Made by a program: the position numbers and the translations under genes. Shown one piece after another: positions 1 through 11,595 of a DNA stretch of 48,531 nt. The DNA is taken from NCBI GenBank assembly GCA_024516155.1, contig JAJJXM010000131.1, forward strand, positions 1 to 48,531, given 5' to 3'. The first letter of the stretch is position 1, and the number at the start of each line of letters is the position of its first letter. Source of the stretch: Pyronema omphalodes (taxonomy: Eukaryota; Ascomycota; Pezizomycetes; Pezizales; Pyronemataceae). The notes under the pieces are model-generated. The model was not told the DNA's origin and ran no database searches. It saw nothing but the letters and a program-made list of their open reading frames with translations.

Positions 1-3000
1 TTGCAAACACAAAATCTGTTCAAAAATGAAAGAATTACATTGCGGGCTGAATGAGAAAGATGAATAAGAAATTAAGCTTGATATTAAATCAAAACGTTAC
101 ATGTTTGGATCAAATGTCATTTGCACGTAGCAACAATTGAATGCAGAAGGGACACTGCCACAGCAAGCGAGAGTGCTCTGACTAGACAGCGCAAGCGAGA
201 GTCACGCGAGCGAGAGTGGTCTGTCTAGTCACAGCGAGCAACAGTCTGCACACAACAGATTATTTGTATTCAAATTCATTATTAATATCTAAAGTTGTCA
301 TTATTCTTGTATGTGTATTCCCGGTTTGGAATTTATACATCTTTTGAATTCATATCATGACATACCCGAGTGACAGCGCATGACTAGTACACGCATGCTC
401 ATGGACGCCCTCTGCCTCGACGCTTCTCTGCCGCGACGCTCTCTGCCTCGACTTCCCTCTGCCTCGTCGACCCTCTACCCAGTCGACTCTCTGCCTCATT
501 GAGCTCCTCACTTAACCTCGACCCTACCCAGCCCAGTCGCCCCGGGAGTTCTATCCGGGGTACCGCTTGACAGCGACAGGGATGAATCACTAGGCTACTA
601 GTGCACAGTGTCATGCTCCATCATGCAATCTCCACCATGCCGTGTGGGATGGGAGGAGTCGAGCACGGCGAGTGGGGGAGGGGCTGCGAGCACACAAGCA
701 AGCTGGGTTCGAGCACAAGGCAAGTTGGGCTCACCAGGATCGGAATTTGTGATTTAGATATGTATTGTAGATGTAGTTTTTGTATATTCATTGTGGATAT
801 ATTTGTATATACTCACTACTAGGTGCAGTGAGGACATGTGCTGCAGGGAATCAAAGCAATGACATCTCCGAGATACCCGGGTGTATTGACAGGGAAGAGA
901 AAAAGTAACGGAATTCTTATTGATGTATGTATTTACAGAAAGTAACGGAATGCTTATTGATATATGTATTTACAGAAAGTAACGGCATTTTCCATTGATG
1001 TATGTATTTGCAGCTGGTGGGCTCTCCCTCTCCAACTGGTTTAGACTGGTCCGCACAGGGATCGTGGTTACTCGGGTGCTTGTGCAGGGTGCCTGTCATC
1101 CATGGAGATGTCACGGTTCCCGATTCCGACAAGATGAGAGACAAAAATGCACAGTGCTACTCACCACACAGTCAAATAAACAAATAAATCCTTTAATTTT
1201 GTCTATCGCTACACGGGTAGCATGCAGGTCACCATGTGGCTGACGATAGACAGGTTGTATTAGTAGAAAGATCGAAGAATGATGGCAACAGGAATACATA
1301 CGCTCTCAAAGAGGACTACAGAAAAGGAAAGGAAATGAGTGATGGGATCATATAATGAAAAGATGAGTCGGTGTGATAAAGTATGAAGCTGAGAGATTTA
1401 GAAAAGAACGGAAGTTGGTAAAGGGATCATGCAGATCAAGAAAGGGAAATGAAAAGAAAACGCACCTTTCATTAAGTATGGGCAGGTATAAGAGGTGAGT
1501 CCGTGAATACAAGAACAGTTAGTAAAAGTATCAGGAGAGAGGAGTAAGAGGGAATCCAAGTAACAAAAAGAAGAGATGCAGGGCGGAATTCGAAGGAAGA
1601 GAAGACATGCACGATTGAAGCGGAGTCAGCAACAAAAAGAAGAGACGGGGGGCGTAGAAGGTATGAAAGACCGACGTATTCTTTTGAAGCTGGGTATTAG
1701 AAAAGCAGAACGAAAATAAGATATAAGTTTATCTGGGCTTTACGGAAGATTCGGTCTTCTCCCAGATTCCCAGTTGGTGGGGATACTCTAATCGAGTGTT
1801 TGATAAGAATAAGGAGTAAAATAAGTGCCCAGCAAATAAATGCGAGGAGAAAACAAAAAACAAAGATCCGCAAAATATGGTAAAATATTTCGAATATATG
1901 TCAAAAAATATTATATCATACAACGCCGACACAGAAAGAAAGGAAAGGAGACAAGGGGGTGGAAGGGCTGTTTATATAGCTGATTGTATGTCCGGAAGCA
2001 GGCGTCTGAAGGACATCACATGATGTGTAGAGATGCTACATTTTACGTCCTGCTGGCAACCAGGCGTCAGATCAGGGAATGAAAAGAGCTGGATAATGAG
2101 AACAAACGGCAAAAGAAGCAGAACAAGTACATTGTCGCAATTGGTGGCACCCTGCCAGGCCTAAAACTTGCTCATGTTTATCACTCGATCTGAATGGCCT
2201 TCTTGGAAGATAGTACTGGATGCATAGAGATGCCACATTGTGAGTCATGCTGCCAAATGGGCCTCGGATGAAGGAATGACAAGAGGTGGAAAACAAGAAA
2301 AAACAGCTCAAGCAATAAAACAAGGAAAAACAGCATGAGCAACAAAACAAGGAAAAACAGCTCAAGCAACAAAACAAGAATGTTTTCGCAATTGCTGGCA
2401 CTCTGTGAGATCTGGAACTTGCTCATGTCTGTCACTCGATCTGAATGGCTTTCTATGAGGCCTGGAACTGGGTCATTGTTCACCACGAAGCTAGAATGGC
2501 CATCCGCCCTTGGCCACAATCAGAGTAGACAATAGTTACCCTCTCTTAAGTTTGCGTCCATGTTTTTCTGCTTGGAACAGCTACTTTCCCTCGCCAATAA
2601 TCACCACGCTCTACACCCACATTCAGTGCACCCACTTGCATCGAACAAGACATTATCTTTGATGTTTAAATAGAAAAGTTGCAACATGAAATGACAATTA
2701 ATTTGCGAGTTTTGTTCGTCCGTTTGAACGATACTTTATTCGGGAGTGTTTATTCATTTATCTCAGTCAGACATCATTTCCGAGTGACAGCACCTGAATA
2801 CACGGGTGACAGTTCCGAGTGACGGGGCATGACTACTCCACGCAGGCTAACCGACCCGAGGGCACAGTGGCGAGTGGGCATACTTGCTGCAACCACCGGC
2901 GAGTAGGCATATTTTCACTGCACAAACACAACGAATTATGTATAGTGAGCTAATTAAAACAGGAAAATTCATAAATCAAAACAAAAGAATTTACAAACAT

Positions 3001-3469
3001 ATAATTAAAACACAAAAAGTTACATAAAACGTTCCTTCGCAAGTAGCCACAACTGAATACAAAAGAGACACACCTACGGTGTTGCCACAGCGAGCGAGAG
3101 TACTCTGACAGCTGCTAGTCACAGCAAGCGAGAGTGGTCTTGCAAGACCCGTTTGGACGTGATTGATTGCAGACACAAAAAATATTCAAAAATGCAAGCA
3201 TTACAATGCGCGCTGAATGAAAAAGATGCACGAAGAATTATGCTTGATATTAAATCAATTAGACTTCATACAAAAGGGACACACCTACGGTGTTGCCATA
3301 GCAACGGAGAGTGCTCTCACGGCAATGTAGTCTAGTCATAGTGAGCGAGAGTGCTCTCCCTGCTATGTAGTGACAGTCTATTCAGGCAAGCGAGACTGGT
3401 CTACGTACACCGACGGTGTTGTCACAGCAGACGAGAGTGTTCCTACAAGACACATTCTCACGTGATTTA
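1..3469 (+). repeat. Satellite unit copy 1 (3,469 bp, most variant copy)
   Basis: This copy differs from the interior copies at about 13 places, nearly all between 186 and 510: gained or lost single bases in acagcgc, cacgcg, caaatt, tcccgg, ggtttgg, catatc, gcttctc, acttccc and cttaacc, plus substitutions in agttgtc and gccgcg. One more T is missing from the T-run near 1200, just before the three-way-junction element. The rest of the copy reads like the others. Clustering of single-base indels at the contig start suggests residual sequencing error, though real divergence of an edge copy is possible. Confidence 0.97.
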
Positions 3470-6400
3470 TTGCAAACACAAAATCTGTTCAAAAATGAAA
3501 GAATTACATTGCGGGCTGAATGAGAAAGATGAATAAGAAATTAAGCTTGATATTAAATCAAAACGTTACATGTTTGGATCAAATGTCATTTGCACGTAGC
3601 AACAATTGAATGCAGAAGGGACACTGCCACAGCAAGCGAGAGTGCTCTGACTAGACACGCAAGCGAGAGTCACAGCGAGCGAGAGTGGTCTGTCTAGTCA
3701 CAGCGAGCAACAGTCTGCACACAACAGATTATTTGTATTCAAAATTCATTATTAATATCTAAAGTTTTCATTATTCTTGTATGTGTATTCCGGTTGGAAA
3801 TTTATACATCTTTTGAATTCATTCATGACATACCCGAGTGACAGCGCATGACTAGTACACGCATGCTCATGGACGCCCTCTGCCTCGACGCTCTCTGCCT
3901 CGACGCTCTCTGCCTCGACTCCCTCTGCCTCGTCGACCCTCTACCCAGTCGACTCTCTGCCTCATTGAGCTCCTCACTTACCTCGACCCTACCCAGCCCA
4001 GTCGCCCCGGGAGTTCTATCCGGGGTACCGCTTGACAGCGACAGGGATGAATCACTAGGCTACTAGTGCACAGTGTCATGCTCCATCATGCAATCTCCAC
4101 CATGCCGTGTGGGATGGGAGGAGTCGAGCACGGCGAGTGGGGGAGGGGCTGCGAGCACACAAGCAAGCTGGGTTCGAGCACAAGGCAAGTTGGGCTCACC
4201 AGGATCGGAATTTGTGATTTAGATATGTATTGTAGATGTAGTTTTTGTATATTCATTGTGGATATATTTGTATATACTCACTACTAGGTGCAGTGAGGAC
4301 ATGTGCTGCAGGGAATCAAAGCAATGACATCTCCGAGATACCCGGGTGTATTGACAGGGAAGAGAAAAAGTAACGGAATTCTTATTGATGTATGTATTTA
4401 CAGAAAGTAACGGAATGCTTATTGATATATGTATTTACAGAAAGTAACGGCATTTTCCATTGATGTATGTATTTGCAGCTGGTGGGCTCTCCCTCTCCAA
4501 CTGGTTTAGACTGGTCCGCACAGGGATCGTGGTTACTCGGGTGCTTGTGCAGGGTGCCTGTCATCCATGGAGATGTCACGGTTCCCGATTCCGACAAGAT
4601 GAGAGACAAAAATGCACAGTGCTACTCACCACACAGTCAAATAAACAAATAAATCCTTTAATTTTTGTCTATCGCTACACGGGTAGCATGCAGGTCACCA
4701 TGTGGCTGACGATAGACAGGTTGTATTAGTAGAAAGATCGAAGAATGATGGCAACAGGAATACATACGCTCTCAAAGAGGACTACAGAAAAGGAAAGGAA
4801 ATGAGTGATGGGATCATATAATGAAAAGATGAGTCGGTGTGATAAAGTATGAAGCTGAGAGATTTAGAAAAGAACGGAAGTTGGTAAAGGGATCATGCAG
4901 ATCAAGAAAGGGAAATGAAAAGAAAACGCACCTTTCATTAAGTATGGGCAGGTATAAGAGGTGAGTCCGTGAATACAAGAACAGTTAGTAAAAGTATCAG
5001 GAGAGAGGAGTAAGAGGGAATCCAAGTAACAAAAAGAAGAGATGCAGGGCGGAATTCGAAGGAAGAGAAGACATGCACGATTGAAGCGGAGTCAGCAACA
5101 AAAAGAAGAGACGGGGGGCGTAGAAGGTATGAAAGACCGACGTATTCTTTTGAAGCTGGGTATTAGAAAAGCAGAACGAAAATAAGATATAAGTTTATCT
5201 GGGCTTTACGGAAGATTCGGTCTTCTCCCAGATTCCCAGTTGGTGGGGATACTCTAATCGAGTGTTTGATAAGAATAAGGAGTAAAATAAGTGCCCAGCA
5301 AATAAATGCGAGGAGAAAACAAAAAACAAAGATCCGCAAAATATGGTAAAATATTTCGAATATATGTCAAAAAATATTATATCATACAACGCCGACACAG
5401 AAAGAAAGGAAAGGAGACAAGGGGGTGGAAGGGCTGTTTATATAGCTGATTGTATGTCCGGAAGCAGGCGTCTGAAGGACATCACATGATGTGTAGAGAT
5501 GCTACATTTTACGTCCTGCTGGCAACCAGGCGTCAGATCAGGGAATGAAAAGAGCTGGATAATGAGAACAAACGGCAAAAGAAGCAGAACAAGTACATTG
5601 TCGCAATTGGTGGCACCCTGCCAGGCCTAAAACTTGCTCATGTTTATCACTCGATCTGAATGGCCTTCTTGGAAGATAGTACTGGATGCATAGAGATGCC
5701 ACATTGTGAGTCATGCTGCCAAATGGGCCTCGGATGAAGGAATGACAAGAGGTGGAAAACAAGAAAAAACAGCTCAAGCAATAAAACAAGGAAAAACAGC
5801 ATGAGCAACAAAACAAGGAAAAACAGCTCAAGCAACAAAACAAGAATGTTTTCGCAATTGCTGGCACTCTGTGAGATCTGGAACTTGCTCATGTCTGTCA
5901 CTCGATCTGAATGGCTTTCTATGAGGCCTGGAACTGGGTCATTGTTCACCACGAAGCTAGAATGGCCATCCGCCCTTGGCCACAATCAGAGTAGACAATA
6001 GTTACCCTCTCTTAAGTTTGCGTCCATGTTTTTCTGCTTGGAACAGCTACTTTCCCTCGCCAATAATCACCACGCTCTACACCCACATTCAGTGCACCCA
6101 CTTGCATCGAACAAGACATTATCTTTGATGTTTAAATAGAAAAGTTGCAACATGAAATGACAATTAATTTGCGAGTTTTGTTCGTCCGTTTGAACGATAC
6201 TTTATTCGGGAGTGTTTATTCATTTATCTCAGTCAGACATCATTTCCGAGTGACAGCACCTGAATACACGGGTGACAGTTCCGAGTGACGGGGCATGACT
6301 ACTCCACGCAGGCTAACCGACCCGAGGGCACAGTGGCGAGTGGGCATACTTGCTGCAACCACCGGCGAGTAGGCATATTTTCACTGCACAAACACAACGA

Positions 6401-6934
6401 ATTATGTATAGTGAGCTAATTAAAACAGGAAAATTCATAAATCAAAACAAAAGAATTTACAAACATATAATTAAAACACAAAAAGTTACATAAAACGTTC
6501 CTTCGCAAGTAGCCACAACTGAATACAAAAGAGACACACCTACGGTGTTGCCACAGCGAGCGAGAGTACTCTGACAGCTGCTAGTCACAGCAAGCGAGAG
6601 TGGTCTTGCAAGACCCGTTTGGACGTGATTGATTGCAGACACAAAAAATATTCAAAAATGCAAGCATTACAATGCGCGCTGAATGAAAAGATGCACGAAG
6701 AATTATGCTTGATATTAAATCAATTAGACTTCATACAAAAGGGACACACCTACGGTGTTGCCATAGCAACGGAGAGTGCTCTCACGGCAATGTAGTCTAG
6801 TCATAGTGAGCGAGAGTGCTCTCCCTGCTATGTAGTGACAGTCTATTCAGGCAAGCGAGACTGGTCTACGTACACCGACGGTGTTGTCACAGCAGACGAG
6901 AGTGTTCCTACAAGACACATTCTCACGTGATTTA
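3470..6934 (+). repeat. Satellite unit copy 2 (3,465 bp)
   Basis: One difference from the interior consensus was found: the A-run in gaatgaaaag (6681-6690) has four A instead of five. The same one-base loss appears in copy 14 (48281-48290). It removes a 60-codon open frame seen in other copies, which argues against that frame being under selection. Confidence 0.98.
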
Positions 6935-9900
6935 TTGCAAACACAAAATCTGTTCAAAAATGAAAGAATTACATTGCGGGCTGAATGAGAAAGATGAATA
7001 AGAAATTAAGCTTGATATTAAATCAAAACGTTACATGTTTGGATCAAATGTCATTTGCACGTAGCAACAATTGAATGCAGAAGGGACACTGCCACAGCAA
7101 GCGAGAGTGCTCTGACTAGACACGCAAGCGAGAGTCACAGCGAGCGAGAGTGGTCTGTCTAGTCACAGCGAGCAACAGTCTGCACACAACAGATTATTTG
7201 TATTCAAAATTCATTATTAATATCTAAAGTTTTCATTATTCTTGTATGTGTATTCCGGTTGGAAATTTATACATCTTTTGAATTCATTCATGACATACCC
7301 GAGTGACAGCGCATGACTAGTACACGCATGCTCATGGACGCCCTCTGCCTCGACGCTCTCTGCCTCGACGCTCTCTGCCTCGACTCCCTCTGCCTCGTCG
7401 ACCCTCTACCCAGTCGACTCTCTGCCTCATTGAGCTCCTCACTTACCTCGACCCTACCCAGCCCAGTCGCCCCGGGAGTTCTATCCGGGGTACCGCTTGA
7501 CAGCGACAGGGATGAATCACTAGGCTACTAGTGCACAGTGTCATGCTCCATCATGCAATCTCCACCATGCCGTGTGGGATGGGAGGAGTCGAGCACGGCG
7601 AGTGGGGGAGGGGCTGCGAGCACACAAGCAAGCTGGGTTCGAGCACAAGGCAAGTTGGGCTCACCAGGATCGGAATTTGTGATTTAGATATGTATTGTAG
7701 ATGTAGTTTTTGTATATTCATTGTGGATATATTTGTATATACTCACTACTAGGTGCAGTGAGGACATGTGCTGCAGGGAATCAAAGCAATGACATCTCCG
7801 AGATACCCGGGTGTATTGACAGGGAAGAGAAAAAGTAACGGAATTCTTATTGATGTATGTATTTACAGAAAGTAACGGAATGCTTATTGATATATGTATT
7901 TACAGAAAGTAACGGCATTTTCCATTGATGTATGTATTTGCAGCTGGTGGGCTCTCCCTCTCCAACTGGTTTAGACTGGTCCGCACAGGGATCGTGGTTA
8001 CTCGGGTGCTTGTGCAGGGTGCCTGTCATCCATGGAGATGTCACGGTTCCCGATTCCGACAAGATGAGAGACAAAAATGCACAGTGCTACTCACCACACA
8101 GTCAAATAAACAAATAAATCCTTTAATTTTTGTCTATCGCTACACGGGTAGCATGCAGGTCACCATGTGGCTGACGATAGACAGGTTGTATTAGTAGAAA
8201 GATCGAAGAATGATGGCAACAGGAATACATACGCTCTCAAAGAGGACTACAGAAAAGGAAAGGAAATGAGTGATGGGATCATATAATGAAAAGATGAGTC
8301 GGTGTGATAAAGTATGAAGCTGAGAGATTTAGAAAAGAACGGAAGTTGGTAAAGGGATCATGCAGATCAAGAAAGGGAAATGAAAAGAAAACGCACCTTT
8401 CATTAAGTATGGGCAGGTATAAGAGGTGAGTCCGTGAATACAAGAACAGTTAGTAAAAGTATCAGGAGAGAGGAGTAAGAGGGAATCCAAGTAACAAAAA
8501 GAAGAGATGCAGGGCGGAATTCGAAGGAAGAGAAGACATGCACGATTGAAGCGGAGTCAGCAACAAAAAGAAGAGACGGGGGGCGTAGAAGGTATGAAAG
8601 ACCGACGTATTCTTTTGAAGCTGGGTATTAGAAAAGCAGAACGAAAATAAGATATAAGTTTATCTGGGCTTTACGGAAGATTCGGTCTTCTCCCAGATTC
8701 CCAGTTGGTGGGGATACTCTAATCGAGTGTTTGATAAGAATAAGGAGTAAAATAAGTGCCCAGCAAATAAATGCGAGGAGAAAACAAAAAACAAAGATCC
8801 GCAAAATATGGTAAAATATTTCGAATATATGTCAAAAAATATTATATCATACAACGCCGACACAGAAAGAAAGGAAAGGAGACAAGGGGGTGGAAGGGCT
8901 GTTTATATAGCTGATTGTATGTCCGGAAGCAGGCGTCTGAAGGACATCACATGATGTGTAGAGATGCTACATTTTACGTCCTGCTGGCAACCAGGCGTCA
9001 GATCAGGGAATGAAAAGAGCTGGATAATGAGAACAAACGGCAAAAGAAGCAGAACAAGTACATTGTCGCAATTGGTGGCACCCTGCCAGGCCTAAAACTT
9101 GCTCATGTTTATCACTCGATCTGAATGGCCTTCTTGGAAGATAGTACTGGATGCATAGAGATGCCACATTGTGAGTCATGCTGCCAAATGGGCCTCGGAT
9201 GAAGGAATGACAAGAGGTGGAAAACAAGAAAAAACAGCTCAAGCAATAAAACAAGGAAAAACAGCATGAGCAACAAACAAGGAAAAACAGCTCAAGCAAC
9301 AAAACAAGAATGTTTTCGCAATTGCTGGCACTCTGTGAGATCTGGAACTTGCTCATGTCTGTCACTCGATCTGAATGGCTTTCTATGAGGCCTGGAACTG
9401 GGTCATTGTTCACCACGAAGCTAGAATGGCCATCCGCCCTTGGCCACAATCAGAGTAGACAATAGTTACCCTCTCTTAAGTTTGCGTCCATGTTTTTCTG
9501 CTTGGAACAGCTACTTTCCCTCGCCAATAATCACCACGCTCTACACCCACATTCAGTGCACCCACTTGCATCGAACAAGACATTATCTTTGATGTTTAAA
9601 TAGAAAAGTTGCAACATGAAATGACAATTAATTTGCGAGTTTTGTTCGTCCGTTTGAACGATACTTTATTCGGGAGTGTTTATTCATTTATCTCAGTCAG
9701 ACATCATTTCCGAGTGACAGCACCTGAATACACGGGTGACAGTTCCGAGTGACGGGGCATGACTACTCCACGCAGGCTAACCGACCCGAGGGCACAGTGG
9801 CGAGTGGGCATACTTGCTGCAACCACCGGCGAGTAGGCATATTTTCACTGCACAAACACAACGAATTATGTATAGTGAGCTAATTAAAACAGGAAAATTC

Positions 9901-10399
9901 ATAAATCAAAACAAAAGAATTTACAAACATATAATTAAAACACAAAAAGTTACATAAAACGTTCCTTCGCAAGTAGCCACAACTGAATACAAAAGAGACA
10001 CACCTACGGTGTTGCCACAGCGAGCGAGAGTACTCTGACAGCTGCTAGTCACAGCAAGCGAGAGTGGTCTTGCAAGACCCGTTTGGACGTGATTGATTGC
10101 AGACACAAAAAATATTCAAAAATGCAAGCATTACAATGCGCGCTGAATGAAAAAGATGCACGAAGAATTATGCTTGATATTAAATCAATTAGACTTCATA
10201 CAAAAGGGACACACCTACGGTGTTGCCATAGCAACGGAGAGTGCTCTCACGGCAATGTAGTCTAGTCATAGTGAGCGAGAGTGCTCTCCCTGCTATGTAG
10301 TGACAGTCTATTCAGGCAAGCGAGACTGGTCTACGTACACCGACGGTGTTGTCACAGCAGACGAGAGTGTTCCTACAAGACACATTCTCACGTGATTTA
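6935..10399 (+). repeat. Satellite unit copy 3 (3,465 bp)
   Basis: One difference was found: caacaaacaagg at 9271-9282 lacks one A of the run in the middle 27-bp repeat. On the minus strand the loss joins two overlapping open frames of different phase into one 148-codon frame (9003-9449). The joined frame is a by-product of the indel, not a better gene. Confidence 0.98.
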
Positions 10400-10691
10400 T
10401 TGCAAACACAAAATCTGTTCAAAAATGAAAGAATTACATTGCGGGCTGAATGAGAAAGATGAATAAGAAATTAAGCTTGATATTAAATCAAAACGTTACA
10501 TGTTTGGATCAAATGTCATTTGCACGTAGCAACAATTGAATGCAGAAGGGACACTGCCACAGCAAGCGAGAGTGCTCTGACTAGACACGCAAGCGAGAGT
10601 CACAGCGAGCGAGAGTGGTCTGTCTAGTCACAGCGAGCAACAGTCTGCACACAACAGATTATTTGTATTCAAAATTCATTATTAATATCTA

Positions 10692-10763
10692 AAGTTTTCA
10701 TTATTCTTGTATGTGTATTCCGGTTGGAAATTTATACATCTTTTGAATTCATTCATGACATAC
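10692..10763. other. AT-rich linker with no recognised element
   Basis: An A/T-rich stretch containing tgtatgtgtattccggttgg and gaattcattcatgac lies between module C and the first 29-bp motif. In copy 1 this stretch carries several single-base indels. No motif with a supported function was seen. Confidence 0.6.
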
Positions 10764-10792
10764 CCGAGTGACAGCGCATGACTAGTACACGC
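10764..10792 (+). repeat. 29-bp motif, copy a (CCGAGTGAC...CACGC)
   Basis: This 29-bp segment matches 13211-13239 at 25 of 29 positions with no gap; both begin CCGAGTGAC, contain GCATGACTA in the middle and end in CACGC. It sits at the boundary between the AT-rich linker and the C-rich block. Its GCATG (10776-10780) can pair with CATGC (10792-10796) as a 5-bp stem with an 11-base loop. Confidence 0.85.
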
Positions 10793-10801
10793 ATGCTCAT
10801 G

Positions 10802-10894
10802 GACGCCCTCTGCCTCGACGCTCTCTGCCTCGACGCTCTCTGCCTCGACTCCCTCTGCCTCGTCGACCCTCTACCCAGTCGACTCTCTGCCTCA
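10802..10894 (+). repeat. C/T-rich block of 15-bp repeats
   Basis: About six copies of a 15-16-bp unit of the form ctctgcctcgacgct run head to tail, the first three nearly exact and the later ones degraded (ctctacccagtcgac is the fifth). Because 15 is a multiple of three, one frame on the plus strand reads as a repeated Asp-Ala-Leu-Cys-Leu pentapeptide, which explains the 72-codon open frame here. The block is strongly strand-asymmetric, with pyrimidines mostly on the plus strand, and CpG is frequent. Confidence 0.9.
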
Positions 10895-10934
10895 TTGAGC
10901 TCCTCACTTACCTCGACCCTACCCAGCCCAGTCG

Positions 10935-10955
10935 CCCCGGGAGTTCTATCCGGGG
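10935..10955 (+). other. GC hairpin (6-bp perfect stem, 9-base loop)
   Basis: CCCCGG (10935-10940) and CCGGGG (10950-10955) are exact reverse complements around the loop gagttctat. A flanking G and T could extend the stem by a wobble pair. Copy 14 has an extra G in the 3' arm. Without a T-run after it on either strand, it does not look like an intrinsic terminator. Confidence 0.7.
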
Positions 10956-11040
10956 TACCGCTTGACAGCGACAGGGATGAATCACTAGGCTACTAGTGCA
11001 CAGTGTCATGCTCCATCATGCAATCTCCACCATGCCGTGT

Positions 11041-11078
11041 GGGATGGGAGGAGTCGAGCACGGCGAGTGGGGGAGGGG
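11041..11078 (+). other. Candidate G-quadruplex-forming stretch
   Basis: Four runs of at least three G lie on the plus strand at 11041-11043, 11046-11048, 11069-11073 and 11075-11078, with loops of 2, 20 and 1 bases. The long middle loop makes this a weak candidate by usual pattern rules. Confidence 0.35.
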
Positions 11079-11124
11079 CTGCGAGCACACAAGCAAGCTG
11101 GGTTCGAGCACAAGGCAAGTTGGG
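11055..11124 (+). repeat. G-rich block with three ~22-bp degenerate repeats
   Basis: Three related segments start with CGAGCAC at 11055, 11082 and 11105 and end in GGG at about 11071, 11102 and 11124 (for example cgagcacaaggcaagttggg). Spacing is 27 and 23 bp. The first is shortened and followed by gggaggggctg. Confidence 0.75.
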
Positions 11125-11296
11125 CTCACCAGGATCGGAATTTGTGATTTAGATATGTATTGTAGATGTAGTTTTTGTATATTCATTGTGGATATATTTG
11201 TATATACTCACTACTAGGTGCAGTGAGGACATGTGCTGCAGGGAATCAAAGCAATGACATCTCCGAGATACCCGGGTGTATTGACAGGGAAGAGAA
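11125..11296. other. TG-rich stretch, no gene recognised
   Basis: This stretch is rich in T and G on the plus strand, with gtatat and atatac words, and ends with a near-palindrome around acccgggt close to 11275. I saw no gene, known RNA or element edge in it. Confidence 0.5.
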
Positions 11297-11408
11297 AAAG
11301 TAACGGAATTCTTATTGATGTATGTATTTACAGAAAGTAACGGAATGCTTATTGATATATGTATTTACAGAAAGTAACGGCATTTTCCATTGATGTATGT
11401 ATTTGCAG
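11297..11408 (+). repeat. Three tandem 37/37/38-bp repeats ending in splice-acceptor-like sequence
   Basis: The repeats are 11297-11333, 11334-11370 and 11371-11408. Each begins aaagtaacgg, contains ttgat(g/a)tatgtattt and ends in acag, acag or gcag respectively. The third has one extra base and several substitutions, so it has diverged most. The YAG ends preceded by T-containing sequence resemble 3' splice sites, and GTATGT inside repeats 1 and 3 resembles a 5' splice site. Neither match is strong enough to claim splicing. Confidence 0.92.
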
Positions 11409-11569
11409 CTGGTGGGCTCTCCCTCTCCAACTGGTTTAGACTGGTCCGCACAGGGATCGTGGTTACTCGGGTGCTTGTGCAGGGTGCCTGTCATCCATGG
11501 AGATGTCACGGTTCCCGATTCCGACAAGATGAGAGACAAAAATGCACAGTGCTACTCACCACACAGTCA
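11409..11569. other. Unique stretch between the 37-bp repeats and the AATAAA pair
   Basis: No tandem structure is visible here apart from actggt appearing twice near 11440. Open frames of 61 and 89 codons on plus and 75 on minus overlap here but lack any recognisable domain. In copy 1 the 89-codon frame is changed by the one-base deletion before the three-way junction. No function can be assigned. Confidence 0.5.
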
Positions 11570-11583
11570 AATAAACAAATAAA
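11570..11583 (+). promoter_or_regulatory. Paired AATAAA motifs (possible poly(A) signals)
   Basis: AATAAA occurs at 11570-11575 and again at 11578-11583, in plus-strand orientation, in an otherwise mixed-composition neighbourhood. In eukaryotes this hexamer is the canonical polyadenylation signal, but it is also a common chance word in A-rich DNA. No transcript or upstream gene supports its use here. Confidence 0.3.
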
Positions 11584-11595
11584 TCCTTTAATTTT

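Noticed and set aside
9003..9449. 148-codon minus-strand open frame, the longest in the window
   Set aside because: It exists only because copy 3 lacks one A in a repeat run; other copies read this as two overlapping frames in different phases. The sequence is low-complexity and repeat-derived, with no recognisable domain.
11101..11124. tRNA-like or SINE B-box in gggttcgagcac
   Set aside because: Only the first seven bases fit the B-box consensus, no matching A-box lies at a suitable distance upstream, and no cloverleaf could be drawn.
10778..11217. Adjacent plus-strand frames of 72 and 73 codons sharing a stop-start overlap, as in translationally coupled genes
   Set aside because: The first is mostly a translation of the 15-bp repeats, the second uses a GTG start and has no domain. 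The first is broken by single-base indels in copies 1 and 14. A bacterial-style coupled pair does not fit the rest of the window.
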